From the NCBI GenBank assembly GCA_023023105.1, contig CP083824.1, positions 558,001 to 622,000 of the forward strand: a stretch of DNA of 64,000 nt, given 5' to 3'. The stretch comes from Enterobacter ludwigii (GTDB lineage: Bacteria > Pseudomonadota > Gammaproteobacteria > Enterobacterales > Enterobacteriaceae). The position numbers were made by a program, and so were the translations under genes. Shown in pieces: positions 43,445 to 51,707 of this stretch (within the stretch, counting starts at the first letter, position 1; each line of letters starts with the position of its first letter). The notes under the pieces were generated by a model. That model was not told the origin of the DNA. It saw only the letters and a program-made list of their open reading frames with translations, and searched no databases.

Positions 43445-44839
43445 ATGGCAACGATAATGAAAATACCGTCTCGCGAGTTGTGGTCTTATTTTGGTTATGG
43501 TTTAGGTCAGTGTTTTAGCTTTGGTTTAGTGGGTTCGTTTATTAACTATTTTTACACCGACGTGCTGGGGATCTCGGCGCTGGCGGCGAGTACCATTTTC
43601 CTGATTGCCCGCGCGTGGGACGCGGTTCACGATCCGCTGTTTGCCAGCATTATGGACACCATTAACAGCCGGTTCGGCAAGTTTCGCCACTTTTTACTGC
43701 TTGCACCGCTGCTGATCACCGGCGTCACGCTGCTGTCGTTCTATAAAATCGAAGCGGACATGACCACCAAAATCCTCTACGCCGGGGTGACCTACATCCT
43801 GTGGGGGACGTTGTACGCCATCTCCGATATCCCGTTTTGGTCTATGTCGTCGGTGATGACCAACGACTCCGCCCAGCGCACCCGCGCGGTGACGGCGGCG
43901 ATGCTGGGGGTAAACGCCGGGATTGCCTGCGCCAACATCTTCTTCCCGAAACTGGCGGCGTTTTTTGCCCAGCACAGCAACGATAAAGGCTACTTTATGG
44001 CGGCGCTGGTGATGATGCTGGTGGGGCTGCCGCTGATGCTCAACGGCTTTATGCAGATCAAAGAGCGCGTGCCGCCAAGCCCGGAAAAGGTGACGATGCG
44101 CGATACCTTCCACAACCTGCGCCAGAACAAGCCGCTGTTTATCGTCCTGCTGTCGTTCTTCTTCTGCGTGTTTCATAACGTGGCGGGCGGTCTGTATATC
44201 TACTTCTTTATCAACAACCTGGGCGACGGTAGCCTGCAAATGGCGATTGGCGTGATGGGGATTGTGGCGGCGGTGTTGTGCCTGGTCGCCCCGATGCTGA
44301 CGCGCCGGATGCAGAAGCGGAAGCTGTTTATGATCCTCTGCGGGCTGGACGTGGCGGTGCGCGTGGTGATGTGGTTTGTCGGCTATCAGCAGGTGACGAT
44401 GCTGTTCATTCTGCTCGGCCTGAGTACCCTGTTCGTGATGATGACCAACATCCTCACCTCGTCGATGATTGCCGACACCATCGAGTACGCGGAGTACCAC
44501 ACTAACAAGCGCTGTGCGGCGATCACCTTCTCCGGGCAGACCTTTACCGGCAAGATGTCGGTGGCGGTGGGCGGCGGGTTAATCGGCGTGTTCCTGACGA
44601 TGATTGGCTACGTGCCGCAGGCGCAAATCCAGAGCGAGAGCGTGCTGTCTGGGCTGTTCTTCGGGATTTGCCTGCTGCCGGCGATAGGGTCGCTGATCCG
44701 AATGGGCTTTATGTCGCGCTTTACCTTTACCGAGGAGAAGCACGCGGAGATTTGTCGGCTGCTGGCAGAGCGCAACGCGTCTGTGAAAGCGCCGGATGGC
44801 GGCTGTGCCTTACCCGGACTACAAAACCAACCCTTGTAG
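43445..44839 (+). CDS. GPH-family glycoside:cation symporter
   Basis: The protein of 464 residues has about 12 transmembrane helices, with the family signatures DVLGISALAASTIFLIARAWDAVHDPLFASIMD and GTLYAISDIPFWSM near the N-terminal half. It imports oligosaccharides or glycosides with Na+ or H+. The ATG at 43445 is preferred over a TTG at 43406, although ATG 43457 is also possible. It follows the glycosidase gene by 44 bp, and the pair forms one operon ending at the hairpin at 44847. Confidence 0.9.
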   Translation: MATIMKIPSRELWSYFGYGLGQCFSFGLVGSFINYFYTDVLGISALAASTIFLIARAWDAVHDPLFASIMDTINSRFGKFRHFLLLAPLLITGVTLLSFYKIEADMTTKILYAGVTYILWGTLYAISDIPFWSMSSVMTNDSAQRTRAVTAAMLGVNAGIACANIFFPKLAAFFAQHSNDKGYFMAALVMMLVGLPLMLNGFMQIKERVPPSPEKVTMRDTFHNLRQNKPLFIVLLSFFFCVFHNVAGGLYIYFFINNLGDGSLQMAIGVMGIVAAVLCLVAPMLTRRMQKRKLFMILCGLDVAVRVVMWFVGYQQVTMLFILLGLSTLFVMMTNILTSSMIADTIEYAEYHTNKRCAAITFSGQTFTGKMSVAVGGGLIGVFLTMIGYVPQAQIQSESVLSGLFFGICLLPAIGSLIRMGFMSRFTFTEEKHAEICRLLAERNASVKAPDGGCALPGLQNQPL

Positions 44840-44846
44840 GTCAGAT

Positions 44847-44873
44847 AAGCGAAGCCCAAAAGGCTTCGCTTTT
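44847..44873 (+). terminator. Terminator of the glycosidase/symporter operon
   Basis: AAGCGAAGCC (44847-44856) and GGCTTCGCTT (44862-44871), joined by a short A-rich loop, are followed by TTT, just downstream of the symporter stop. Confidence 0.85.
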
Positions 44874-45029
44874 AATCGTTTGCACCGACAAGCTCAATCT
44901 GTGTTGCCGTTCGGAACCCGGTGCGGCAGCTGCAATCTTATAAACTCCCTCGCTGTCTGTCTCAGAGGACTTTGACCCGTAAAACAGGCTACACTCTGGT
45001 TTTGAGCGCGATAAGCTGAGGAAATAACA

Positions 45030-45632
45030 ATGCACTACACACTGAAAGAAAGTGACAAGGATAAGGCCGAAGGGGCAAACGGCGCAGGCGCGCTGCAGCA
45101 AAAACTGCTGGAATCCCGTTCGATTGTCATCTCTGGTGAGATCAACCAGGAACTGGCGCAGAAAGTTATCACCCAGATGATCCTGCTGCAAAGCGTAAGT
45201 AACGATCCGATCAAACTGTACATCAACAGCCAGGGCGGCCACGTGGAAGCGGGTGATACCATCCACGATTTCATTAAATTTATCCGTCCGGACGTGCACG
45301 TCATTGGCACCGGCTGGGTCGCGAGCGCTGGGATCACCATCTTCCTGGCGGCGAAAAAAGAACACCGCTACTCGCTGCCAAATACCCGTTTCATGATCCA
45401 CCAGCCGCTGGGCGGCGTACGTGGTCAGGCGACGGACATCGAAATCGAAGCGCGTGAGATCATCCGTATGCTGGATCGCGTGAACAAGCTGATTGCTGAC
45501 GCCACCGGCCAGCCGCTGGAAAAAGTGAAAAAAGACACCGACCGTAACTTCTGGATGTCTCCGGCTGAAGCGCTGGATTACGGTATCGTGGGTAAACTGA
45601 TTACTCATTATGACGAGCTGAAGCTCGATTAA
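45030..45632 (+). CDS. ClpP-like serine protease paralogue
   Basis: This 200-residue ClpP-fold protein has the catalytic triad in place: Ser99 in GWVASAGIT, His124 in RFMIHQPLGG and Asp171 in KDTDRNFWM. It also has the GGHVEAGDTIHDFI handle segment. Unlike housekeeping ClpP, it starts with a charged KESDKDKAEG tail and has GWVAS rather than GQAAS around the Ser. It is not next to a clpX or other AAA+ gene. It may form its own tetradecamer or mix with ClpP; its partner is unknown. Confidence 0.85.
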   Translation: MHYTLKESDKDKAEGANGAGALQQKLLESRSIVISGEINQELAQKVITQMILLQSVSNDPIKLYINSQGGHVEAGDTIHDFIKFIRPDVHVIGTGWVASAGITIFLAAKKEHRYSLPNTRFMIHQPLGGVRGQATDIEIEAREIIRMLDRVNKLIADATGQPLEKVKKDTDRNFWMSPAEALDYGIVGKLITHYDELKLD

Positions 45633-45651
45633 GCGTTAAAATCGTGTATGT

Positions 45652-45679
45652 GTCGGGTGGCGGCTTCGCCTTACCCGAC
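45652..45679. repeat. REP-like palindrome
   Basis: GTCGGGT (45652-45658) and ACCCGAC (45673-45679) flank a GGCGGCTTCGCC core between two genes. It belongs to the same general REP class as 64-89 and 48715-48742. Confidence 0.6.
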
Positions 45680-45767
45680 CTACGCGAGCTCGTTTGACCC
45701 ATGACAAGTTCCCCCTCCACCGTCTCCCCTATAATCGCGCCTGTTTCCCCTCTCACTGGTGCTACCC

Positions 45768-46889
45768 ATGGCGTATCAACTGAACCTGAACTGGCCGGAA
45801 TTTCTCGAAAAATACTGGCAGAAAAAACCCGTTGTGCTGAAAAATGCCTTCCCGAATTTTGTTGACCCGATTACCCCGGACGAGCTGGCTGGCCTGGCGA
45901 TGGAGCCGGAAGTCGATAGCCGTCTGGTGAGTCATTTCAACGGTAAATGGCAGGCCAGCAATGGTCCGTTTGAGCACTTTGACGGTCTGGGTGAAACCGG
46001 CTGGTCGCTGCTGGCGCAGGCGGTGAACCACTGGCATATGCCTGCGGCGGAGCTGGTGCGTCCGTTCCGCGTATTGCCCGACTGGCGTCTGGACGACCTG
46101 ATGATCTCCTTCTCTGTTCCGGGTGGTGGTGTAGGCCCGCATATCGATCAGTACGATGTATTTATCATTCAGGGGATGGGTAGCCGCCGCTGGCGCGTGG
46201 GGGACAAGCTGCCAATGCGTCAGTTCTGCCCGCATCCGGCGCTGCTGCATGTCGATCCATTTGAGCCGATCATCGACGAAGATCTGGCTCCGGGCGATAT
46301 CCTCTATATTCCACCAGGATTCCCGCACGACGGCTTTACCCATGAAACCGCGCTGAACTACTCGGTCGGTTTCCGTGGGCCAAATGGCCGCGATCTGATC
46401 AGCAGTTTTGCCGATTACGCGCTGGAAAACGATCTGGGGGGAGAGCATTACAGCGATCCGGATCTTACCTGCCGCGAACACCCCGGCCGCGTGGAGCAGT
46501 ATGAACTCGATCGTATTCGCCAGATGATGATCGATATGATCAGCAAACCTGACGATTTCACGAAGTGGTTCGGCAGCTTTGTTTCTACGCCGCGTCACGA
46601 GCTGGATATTGCTGCTGCGGAACCGCCGTACTCAACAGAAGAGGTGCTCGATGCGCTGCAGGGCGGCGAAAGGTTATCTCGCCTGAGCGGGCTGCGCGTG
46701 CTGAACATTAACGGCAGCTTCTTTATCAACAGTGAACTGCTGGAAACGGTAGATGCAAAGGCCGCAGATGCGCTGTGCCGCTACACCGAACTCGGTCATG
46801 CCGAGCTGGGCGATGCGCTGAAAAACCCGGCGTTTGTCGACGAGCTCACCGGGCTGATTAACCAGGGATACTGGTACTTCGACGAGTAG
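45768..46889 (+). CDS. roxA: RoxA/YcfD-type JmjC ribosomal oxygenase
   Basis: This 373-residue 2-oxoglutarate/Fe(II) dioxygenase is similar to E. coli YcfD/RoxA, which hydroxylates Arg81 of ribosomal protein uL16. The facial triad is visible as HIDQYD (His and Asp) with a downstream His in PPGFPHDGF; FIIQGMGSRRWRVGDKL and PGDILYIPP are conserved. The start MAYQLNLNWPEF at 45768 aligns with MEYQLTLNWPDF; a GTG at 45759 is less likely. The gene is in a different neighbourhood from E. coli ycfD, so it could be a paralogue. Confidence 0.82.
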   Translation: MAYQLNLNWPEFLEKYWQKKPVVLKNAFPNFVDPITPDELAGLAMEPEVDSRLVSHFNGKWQASNGPFEHFDGLGETGWSLLAQAVNHWHMPAAELVRPFRVLPDWRLDDLMISFSVPGGGVGPHIDQYDVFIIQGMGSRRWRVGDKLPMRQFCPHPALLHVDPFEPIIDEDLAPGDILYIPPGFPHDGFTHETALNYSVGFRGPNGRDLISSFADYALENDLGGEHYSDPDLTCREHPGRVEQYELDRIRQMMIDMISKPDDFTKWFGSFVSTPRHELDIAAAEPPYSTEEVLDALQGGERLSRLSGLRVLNINGSFFINSELLETVDAKAADALCRYTELGHAELGDALKNPAFVDELTGLINQGYWYFDE

Positions 46890-46905
46890 TGCTGCACGGT
46901 TTTCT

Positions 46906-46938
46906 CCCTCTCCCTGTGGGAGAGGGCCGGGGTGAGGG
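46906..46938. repeat. Dispersed palindromic repeat, second copy
   Basis: CCCTCTCCC, TGT and GGGAGAGGG (46906-46926) are followed by CCGGGGTGAGGG, the same family as 28516-28550. It lies between two convergent genes. Confidence 0.7.
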
Positions 46939-46950
46939 CATCAGGCCGCA

Positions 46951-48368
46951 CTAGCCCTCCTCCATCGCAATCACAATCGCCTCACCCATCTTCTTCAGTG
47001 CATCACGATTTTTGTCCGTCGGGGGCAGCGCCACGTTGATCCGCAGGCAGTTGCGATACTTCCCGGAGGCGGAAAACAGCGACCCGGCCGCCGCCTGGAT
47101 CTTCAGCCGACACAGTTGTTTGCTGACGCACACCATATCCACTTTCTCTGGCAGCTCAACCCACAGCAGGAAACTTCCCTGCGGTCGCGTCACGCAAATC
47201 CCTGCCGGAAAATACTGCCGTACCCAGCAGGTGTAGGTTTCCATATTCTGCTGATAAATCTGACGCATACGGCGCACGTGGCGATGATAATGGCCGTCGC
47301 GAATAAACGCCGCCACCGCCATCTGGGTGCCGGGCACGTTAAAGCCACCTGCGGCGTATTTCATGTGCATCACCCGGTCATAATAGCGTCCCGGGACAAT
47401 CCAGCCGACGCGCAGACCTGGCGCAACGGTTTTGGTAAATGAGCTACAGAGGATCACGCGACCATCAATATCCATCGAATGAATGGTGCGCGGGCGCGGG
47501 TACTCCGCCGCCAGCTCGCCGTAGATATCATCTTCCACGATCACGATGTCGTGCCGCTGGGCCAGAGCCAGCACCTGCTTTTTACGCGCTTCCGGCATGA
47601 TGAATCCCAGCGGGTTATTGCAGTTTGGCACCAGGATCACCGCTTTAATCGGCCACTGTTCCAGCGCCAGTTCTAACGCCTCAATGCTGATCCCGGTTTC
47701 AGGATCGGTGGGAATTTCAATCGCCTTGATGTCAAAGCCGCGCAGCATCTGCATGGTGCCGTGAAACGACGGCGACTCGACCGCCACGATATCACCCGGC
47801 TTGCAGACCGAGAGCAGGGCAATCGACAGCGCGCCGTGGCAGCCGTTGGTGATCACAATCTCATTCGCCGCTACGGTCGAGCCGCCATCCAGCATCAGGC
47901 GGGCGATCTGCTCGCGCAGCTCAAGACGGCCGTCGAGTACGTCATAGCTCAACATTTCGCTCGGGTTGTGTTGCGCGATACGGCTCATCTCGCGCCACAG
48001 AGGCTTCAGGCTGGGCTGGTTAATGTCCGGTGAGCCGCCACCGAAGGAGATCATCTCTTTGTCGGAGCGGGCATCCAGCAGCATCATCACCTCATCCCAT
48101 TGTGTCACGTCCACGGGCCGTTGCACCGGGCGCGTCATGGCCGGAACGGGGGGCTGGGATTTACGTTGTGAGACAAAATAGCCGGAACGCGGCTGGGGGT
48201 GATCAGCTGGAGATTTTCGAGGATCTGATAAGCCTGCTGTATGGTGCTGATACTCACGCCGTGCTCCTGGCTCAGCGCACGTACCGACGGTAAACGTTCC
48301 CCGCTGCGATACAGCCCTTGTTCAATGCGTTCTGCCAGAAGGTTGGCCAGATGTTGGTAGCGCGTCAT
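46951..48368 (-). pseudogene. yjiR: yjiR, MocR-type regulator split by a one-base frameshift
   Basis: Two frames, 48368-48135 (77 codons, GntR-type winged helix: RLPSVRALSQEHGVSISTIQQAYQIL) and 48138-46951 (395 codons, aminotransferase-like domain with PLP Lys in SSFTKTVAPGLRVGW), together make a normal ~472-residue MocR protein. Near 48197 the minus strand has CCCCC where six C would restore TPQPRSGYFVSQRKSQPPVPA across the joint. This is either a genuine inactivating or phase-variable slip or a base-calling error. Synteny with the divergent yjiS supports the name. The overlapping internal ATG could still yield a domain lacking the DNA-binding part. Confidence 0.82.
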
Positions 48369-48390
48369 GCTGTATCCTTTGTTTTCACCA

Positions 48391-48490
48391 TACAGATTGT
48401 AAAACCAGTACAGATTGCCGCAAAAAACGGCATGCAGATACTGTTTTAGCGGATCTGTATGTTAAACAAAAGCTGTTTTTGAATCTGTAT
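48391..48490. promoter_or_regulatory. Repeated ACAGAT/ATCTGT half-sites between yjiR and yjiS
   Basis: TACAGATT occurs at 48391-48398 and 48409-48416. The inverse GATCTGTAT is at 48452-48460 and AATCTGTAT at 48482-48490, giving two direct repeats facing two inverted ones around a central GCATGCAGATACTG. MocR regulators typically bind such spaced direct and inverted half-sites, so these are likely YjiR sites controlling both genes. Confidence 0.55.
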
Positions 48491-48544
48491 TGTGCATGCC
48501 GTTTTCCCTGATGATATCCCCACTGGCACAGCGAGGAGAGCATC

Positions 48545-48706
48545 ATGGAATTCTATGAGAATCGTTCAAAACGTCCGTTTATTGCGTTTGTCTGGATCGC
48601 GAAAACGCTACGCAACTGGTACCGCATTCACCGTACCCGCCGCATTCTGAGTCAGATGAGCGACGAGCAGCTCAGGGATGTTGGGTTATCGCGATATGAT
48701 GTGTGA
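48545..48706 (+). CDS. yjiS: Small DUF1127 protein YjiS
   Basis: This 53-residue basic protein (MEFYENRSKRPFIAFVWIAK...) has the C-terminal DUF1127 signature ILSQMSDEQLRDVGLSRYDV. YjiS-like proteins are short Arg-rich polypeptides; in other bacteria DUF1127 proteins bind RNA or regulators. A GAGGAGAG RBS precedes the ATG. It is divergent from yjiR, as in E. coli. Confidence 0.85.
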   Translation: MEFYENRSKRPFIAFVWIAKTLRNWYRIHRTRRILSQMSDEQLRDVGLSRYDV

Positions 48707-48714
48707 TCGTCCCG

Positions 48715-48742
48715 GCCGGGTACGGCGCAGCCGCTACCCGGC
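48715..48742. repeat. REP-like palindrome
   Basis: GCCGGGTA (48715-48722) and TACCCGGC (48735-48742) form a perfect 8-bp inverted repeat directly between the convergent yjiS and MocR genes. It may also act as a transcription barrier. Confidence 0.65.
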
Positions 48743-48747
48743 AATGT

Positions 48748-50136
48748 TCAGCTCAACAGCGCAAGCGTCTGCTGTTTCGGCCTTTCCAGCAGCTCAATCG
48801 CCTCCTGATACGTTCGCACATTGTTATAACCCATCACCAGCCCATAACGTTTACCCGACCCGCGATACCACTCCGAGAGCGCATTCACCTGTAACTGCTG
48901 TTCCTGCCAGCAACGGGCGATTTCTCTGTCGCAACTGCCTTTCGTCAGAAAGGCCACAATATGCATCCCGCCATCGTTTTGCTCGGTGAAAAACAGATCG
49001 CCATACACCTCGCGCAGGGCTGCAATCATCCAGTCGCGGCGGGTCTGGTACAGCGCGCGCATCTTTTTCAGGTGACGGAAAAAATGGCCTTCGTTGAGAA
49101 ACGCGGTGAGGATCTTTTGCGTCAGCACCGGCTGGCCGCTGGTGGTGATGTCAGCACAGTCGGTAAACGCCCCGACGGTGCTGGCGGGCATCACCACGTA
49201 ACCCATGCGCAGTGACGGCATAATGGTTTTACTGAAGGTACCCATAAAGATCACCCGGTCGTGCTGGTCGAGGCTTTTCAGCGAAGGCAGTACCTTGCGG
49301 GTGTAATGAAATTCACCGTCGTAATCGTCTTCAATAATCCACGCTTCGTTCTGGCTGGCCCAGTCGAGAAGCTGCTGTTTACGCGGCAGGGAGAGCGTCA
49401 CCGCCAGCGGACTCTGGTGCGACGGGGTGACAATGGCAAAACGCGCATCGCGATGGTGACGAAGTAGATACTCCGTGTCGATGCCGCAGCGATCGACCGG
49501 CACCGTGTGCAGGCGCGGGACAATCCGCTTGAGCAACTGCTGGCCCATAAAGTAGCCCGGATCTTCAAACACCACCTTATCGCTGCGGCTGGCGAGGGTG
49601 TCGAGGATCAGGCGCAGGCTGCCGCTGTAGCCGCTGGTGATCAGCACCTGTTCGGCGCTGCAGGAGAGCCCGCGCGAGATGTTGAGGTAGCTGGCGATGG
49701 CCTGGCGCAGTGGATACCAGCCCAGGACAGGCGGGTTGAGCATCTCCTCCTGGCGCATGGCGCGCGTTGCCTGGCCTGCCAGCAGCAGCCATTTTTTATA
49801 CGGGAAGCTGTCGAGCGCGGGGATGCCGGGTCGCAGAAAACCGGCCCGTTCGCGCTGGCTGATAAGCGATGCCGGAAGCGTGCCGGTGGGCTGTTCCGCA
49901 GGGGCATTTTTATCCGGTAACAGTAAATCCGGGTTGACCCGCGTGCCGCGCGCACCCTGGCTCACCAGATACCCTTCGCCCGTCAGGATGGCATAGGCCG
50001 TTTCGACGGTTTTGCGCGCCACTTTCAGCTCTTCGGCCAGGACCCGTATAGCAGGCACTTTGTCGCCGGGCTTCAGCACGCCGCGCGTGATGTTGTCGCG
50101 ATAGCGGGTATAGATCTCGTGATAGCCCGGCTTCAT
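48748..50136 (-). CDS. MocR/PdxR-type transcriptional regulator
   Basis: This 462-residue protein has an N-terminal GntR helix-turn-helix (KVPAIRVLAEELKVARKTVETAYAIL) and a C-terminal fold-type-I aminotransferase domain with PLP-binding Lys in GTFSKTIMPSLRMGY and DDYDGEF. It is divergent from an AhpD-like gene with a 9-bp inverted repeat in between, so it probably controls that gene in response to an amine or PLP-linked ligand. Confidence 0.88.
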   Translation of the reverse strand: MKPGYHEIYTRYRDNITRGVLKPGDKVPAIRVLAEELKVARKTVETAYAILTGEGYLVSQGARGTRVNPDLLLPDKNAPAEQPTGTLPASLISQRERAGFLRPGIPALDSFPYKKWLLLAGQATRAMRQEEMLNPPVLGWYPLRQAIASYLNISRGLSCSAEQVLITSGYSGSLRLILDTLASRSDKVVFEDPGYFMGQQLLKRIVPRLHTVPVDRCGIDTEYLLRHHRDARFAIVTPSHQSPLAVTLSLPRKQQLLDWASQNEAWIIEDDYDGEFHYTRKVLPSLKSLDQHDRVIFMGTFSKTIMPSLRMGYVVMPASTVGAFTDCADITTSGQPVLTQKILTAFLNEGHFFRHLKKMRALYQTRRDWMIAALREVYGDLFFTEQNDGGMHIVAFLTKGSCDREIARCWQEQQLQVNALSEWYRGSGKRYGLVMGYNNVRTYQEAIELLERPKQQTLALLS

Positions 50137-50172
50137 GTCCTACCTCATTTCATGGTTTTTGTATCTTTTTAC

Positions 50173-50213
50173 TATGTCATGAACGGCGTAGATTTGCCTC
50201 ATCGCATGACATA
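50173..50213. promoter_or_regulatory. Inverted repeat between the MocR and AhpD-like genes
   Basis: TATGTCATG (50173-50181) and CATGACATA (50205-50213) are perfect 9-bp inverse copies, 23 bp apart, roughly two helical turns plus. They lie in the divergent promoter region and are a plausible MocR operator. Confidence 0.5.
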
Positions 50214-50238
50214 TGCCGCACAAAAAAGAGGAAAGACA

Positions 50239-50718
50239 ATGAGCACTCGCGTTAACCACCATAAAGCCACCCCCGCCCTCGCCAACGCGCTGTCTGCCCT
50301 GAGCATGGAGGTGGCGAAAACCTCCATCGACCCGGCGCTGAAACACCTGATCGACATTCGCGTGTCGCAGCTGAACGGCTGTACCTTCTGCCTGGATATG
50401 CACTCGAAAGAGGCCAAAATTGCCGGCGAGCGCGAGCTGCGCCTGTATCATCTGGCGGCGTGGCGCGAGTCCCCGCTGTTCAGCGCTCGCGAAAAAGCCG
50501 CGCTGGCCTTCACCGAAGCGCTGACCCAGATTGGCGTGCATGGCGTGAGCGATGCGCTCTATCGCAGCGTGGCGGAGCACTTCTCGGACGTCGAGATTTC
50601 AGAGCTGAACTTCGCCATCGTGGCGATCAACGCCTGGAACCGCCTGGGGATCACCTCCCGCATGGCGCCGGGCTCACTGGACGCGGCTTACGGGCTGAAT
50701 AAGGCTAACCTGGAATAA
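50239..50718 (+). CDS. AhpD-like carboxymuconolactone-decarboxylase-fold protein
   Basis: This 159-residue protein has the CMD/AhpD active site CTFCLDMHSKEA (CxxC with a nearby His). Proteins of this fold act as alkylhydroperoxidase-type reductases. The start MSTRVNHHKATP at 50239 follows AGAGGAAAGA; the extended in-frame start at 50119 would run through the promoter region. Its 3' end overlaps the convergent LysR gene by 14 bp. Confidence 0.85.
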   Translation: MSTRVNHHKATPALANALSALSMEVAKTSIDPALKHLIDIRVSQLNGCTFCLDMHSKEAKIAGERELRLYHLAAWRESPLFSAREKAALAFTEALTQIGVHGVSDALYRSVAEHFSDVEISELNFAIVAINAWNRLGITSRMAPGSLDAAYGLNKANLE

Positions 50719-51607
50719 TCCCGCGCTCGCGGATCATCGCCACCAGCGCCCGTAGTCCTGGCGGGACGTGGCGGTGGCCGGGGTAATACAGGCGCAGCCC
50801 GGCAAACGGCTGCGCCCAGTCGTTCAGGACGCTCACTAGTTCTCCACTCTCTAGCTCTTCCCGAATATACAGTTCCGGCAAAAATCCCACGCCTAATCCC
50901 GCTTTCACGGCGCGGATCGAAGCAAAAAGATCGGACGTCGCAAAGCGCGGCGGCACGGCAAGCGCGTACGTTTCACCCCGACGCGCCAGCTCCCAACGGT
51001 AGATCCCGCCGTGGGCCATACGCATGCCGATCCCCTGGTGTTGCAGCAGATCTTCCGGCGTCTCGGGTATGCCGTGCTGGGCGAAATAGCCCGGCGTAGC
51101 GGTGACAAGCTGGCGGATCTCTCCGGTCAGCGGCACGGCGATCATGTCCTGAGGCACGGACTCTTCAAGGCGGATCCCCGCGTCATAGCCTTCAGCAACG
51201 ATGTCGATCATCTTTGCTTCGCTTACTGTTTCCACGCGCATTTTCGGGTAGCGGATCATAAAGTCGATCAGCAACTGATCCAGGAATAGCGTGCCGATAT
51301 TGTTTGGCACGTTCAGGCGCAGCGTTCCGGCGGGTTCCCCGGTATCGCTGTGGATCTCCTCGCTGGCGAGACGGATCTCCTGCAGGGCTGGGCCAATACG
51401 TGCCACGTAGCGCTGTCCGGCGTCGGTGAGCGCTACGCTGCGGGTGGTGCGGTTAAAAAGGCGGATATCAAGGCGACTCTCCAGCCCGGCGATGGCATTG
51501 CTCACCGCCGTGGCGGACATCCCCAGCTCCTGCGCCGCGCCGCGAAAGCTACCGCGCCGCACGACGGCCATTACCACTTCCAGCTCTGTCAGACCTGAAC
51601 GATGCAT
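50705..51607 (-). CDS. LysR-family transcriptional regulator
   Basis: This 300-residue protein has the LysR helix-turn-helix SFRGAAQELGMSATAVSNAIAGLESRLDIRLFNRTTRSV and a C-terminal substrate-binding domain. It is divergent from the aldehyde dehydrogenase gene (100-bp gap), its probable target. The effector is unknown. Confidence 0.9.
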   Translation of the reverse strand: MHRSGLTELEVVMAVVRRGSFRGAAQELGMSATAVSNAIAGLESRLDIRLFNRTTRSVALTDAGQRYVARIGPALQEIRLASEEIHSDTGEPAGTLRLNVPNNIGTLFLDQLLIDFMIRYPKMRVETVSEAKMIDIVAEGYDAGIRLEESVPQDMIAVPLTGEIRQLVTATPGYFAQHGIPETPEDLLQHQGIGMRMAHGGIYRWELARRGETYALAVPPRFATSDLFASIRAVKAGLGVGFLPELYIREELESGELVSVLNDWAQPFAGLRLYYPGHRHVPPGLRALVAMIRERGIIPG

Positions 51608-51707
51608 AGATTATCCTGAAAATCGAAACAACCCTTGCAGCATAGCGTGGATTATCGCAACGGAGAAGCTGTGCCAGACTGTCCTCACACAGCCTCAGGA
51701 GGGTTAT

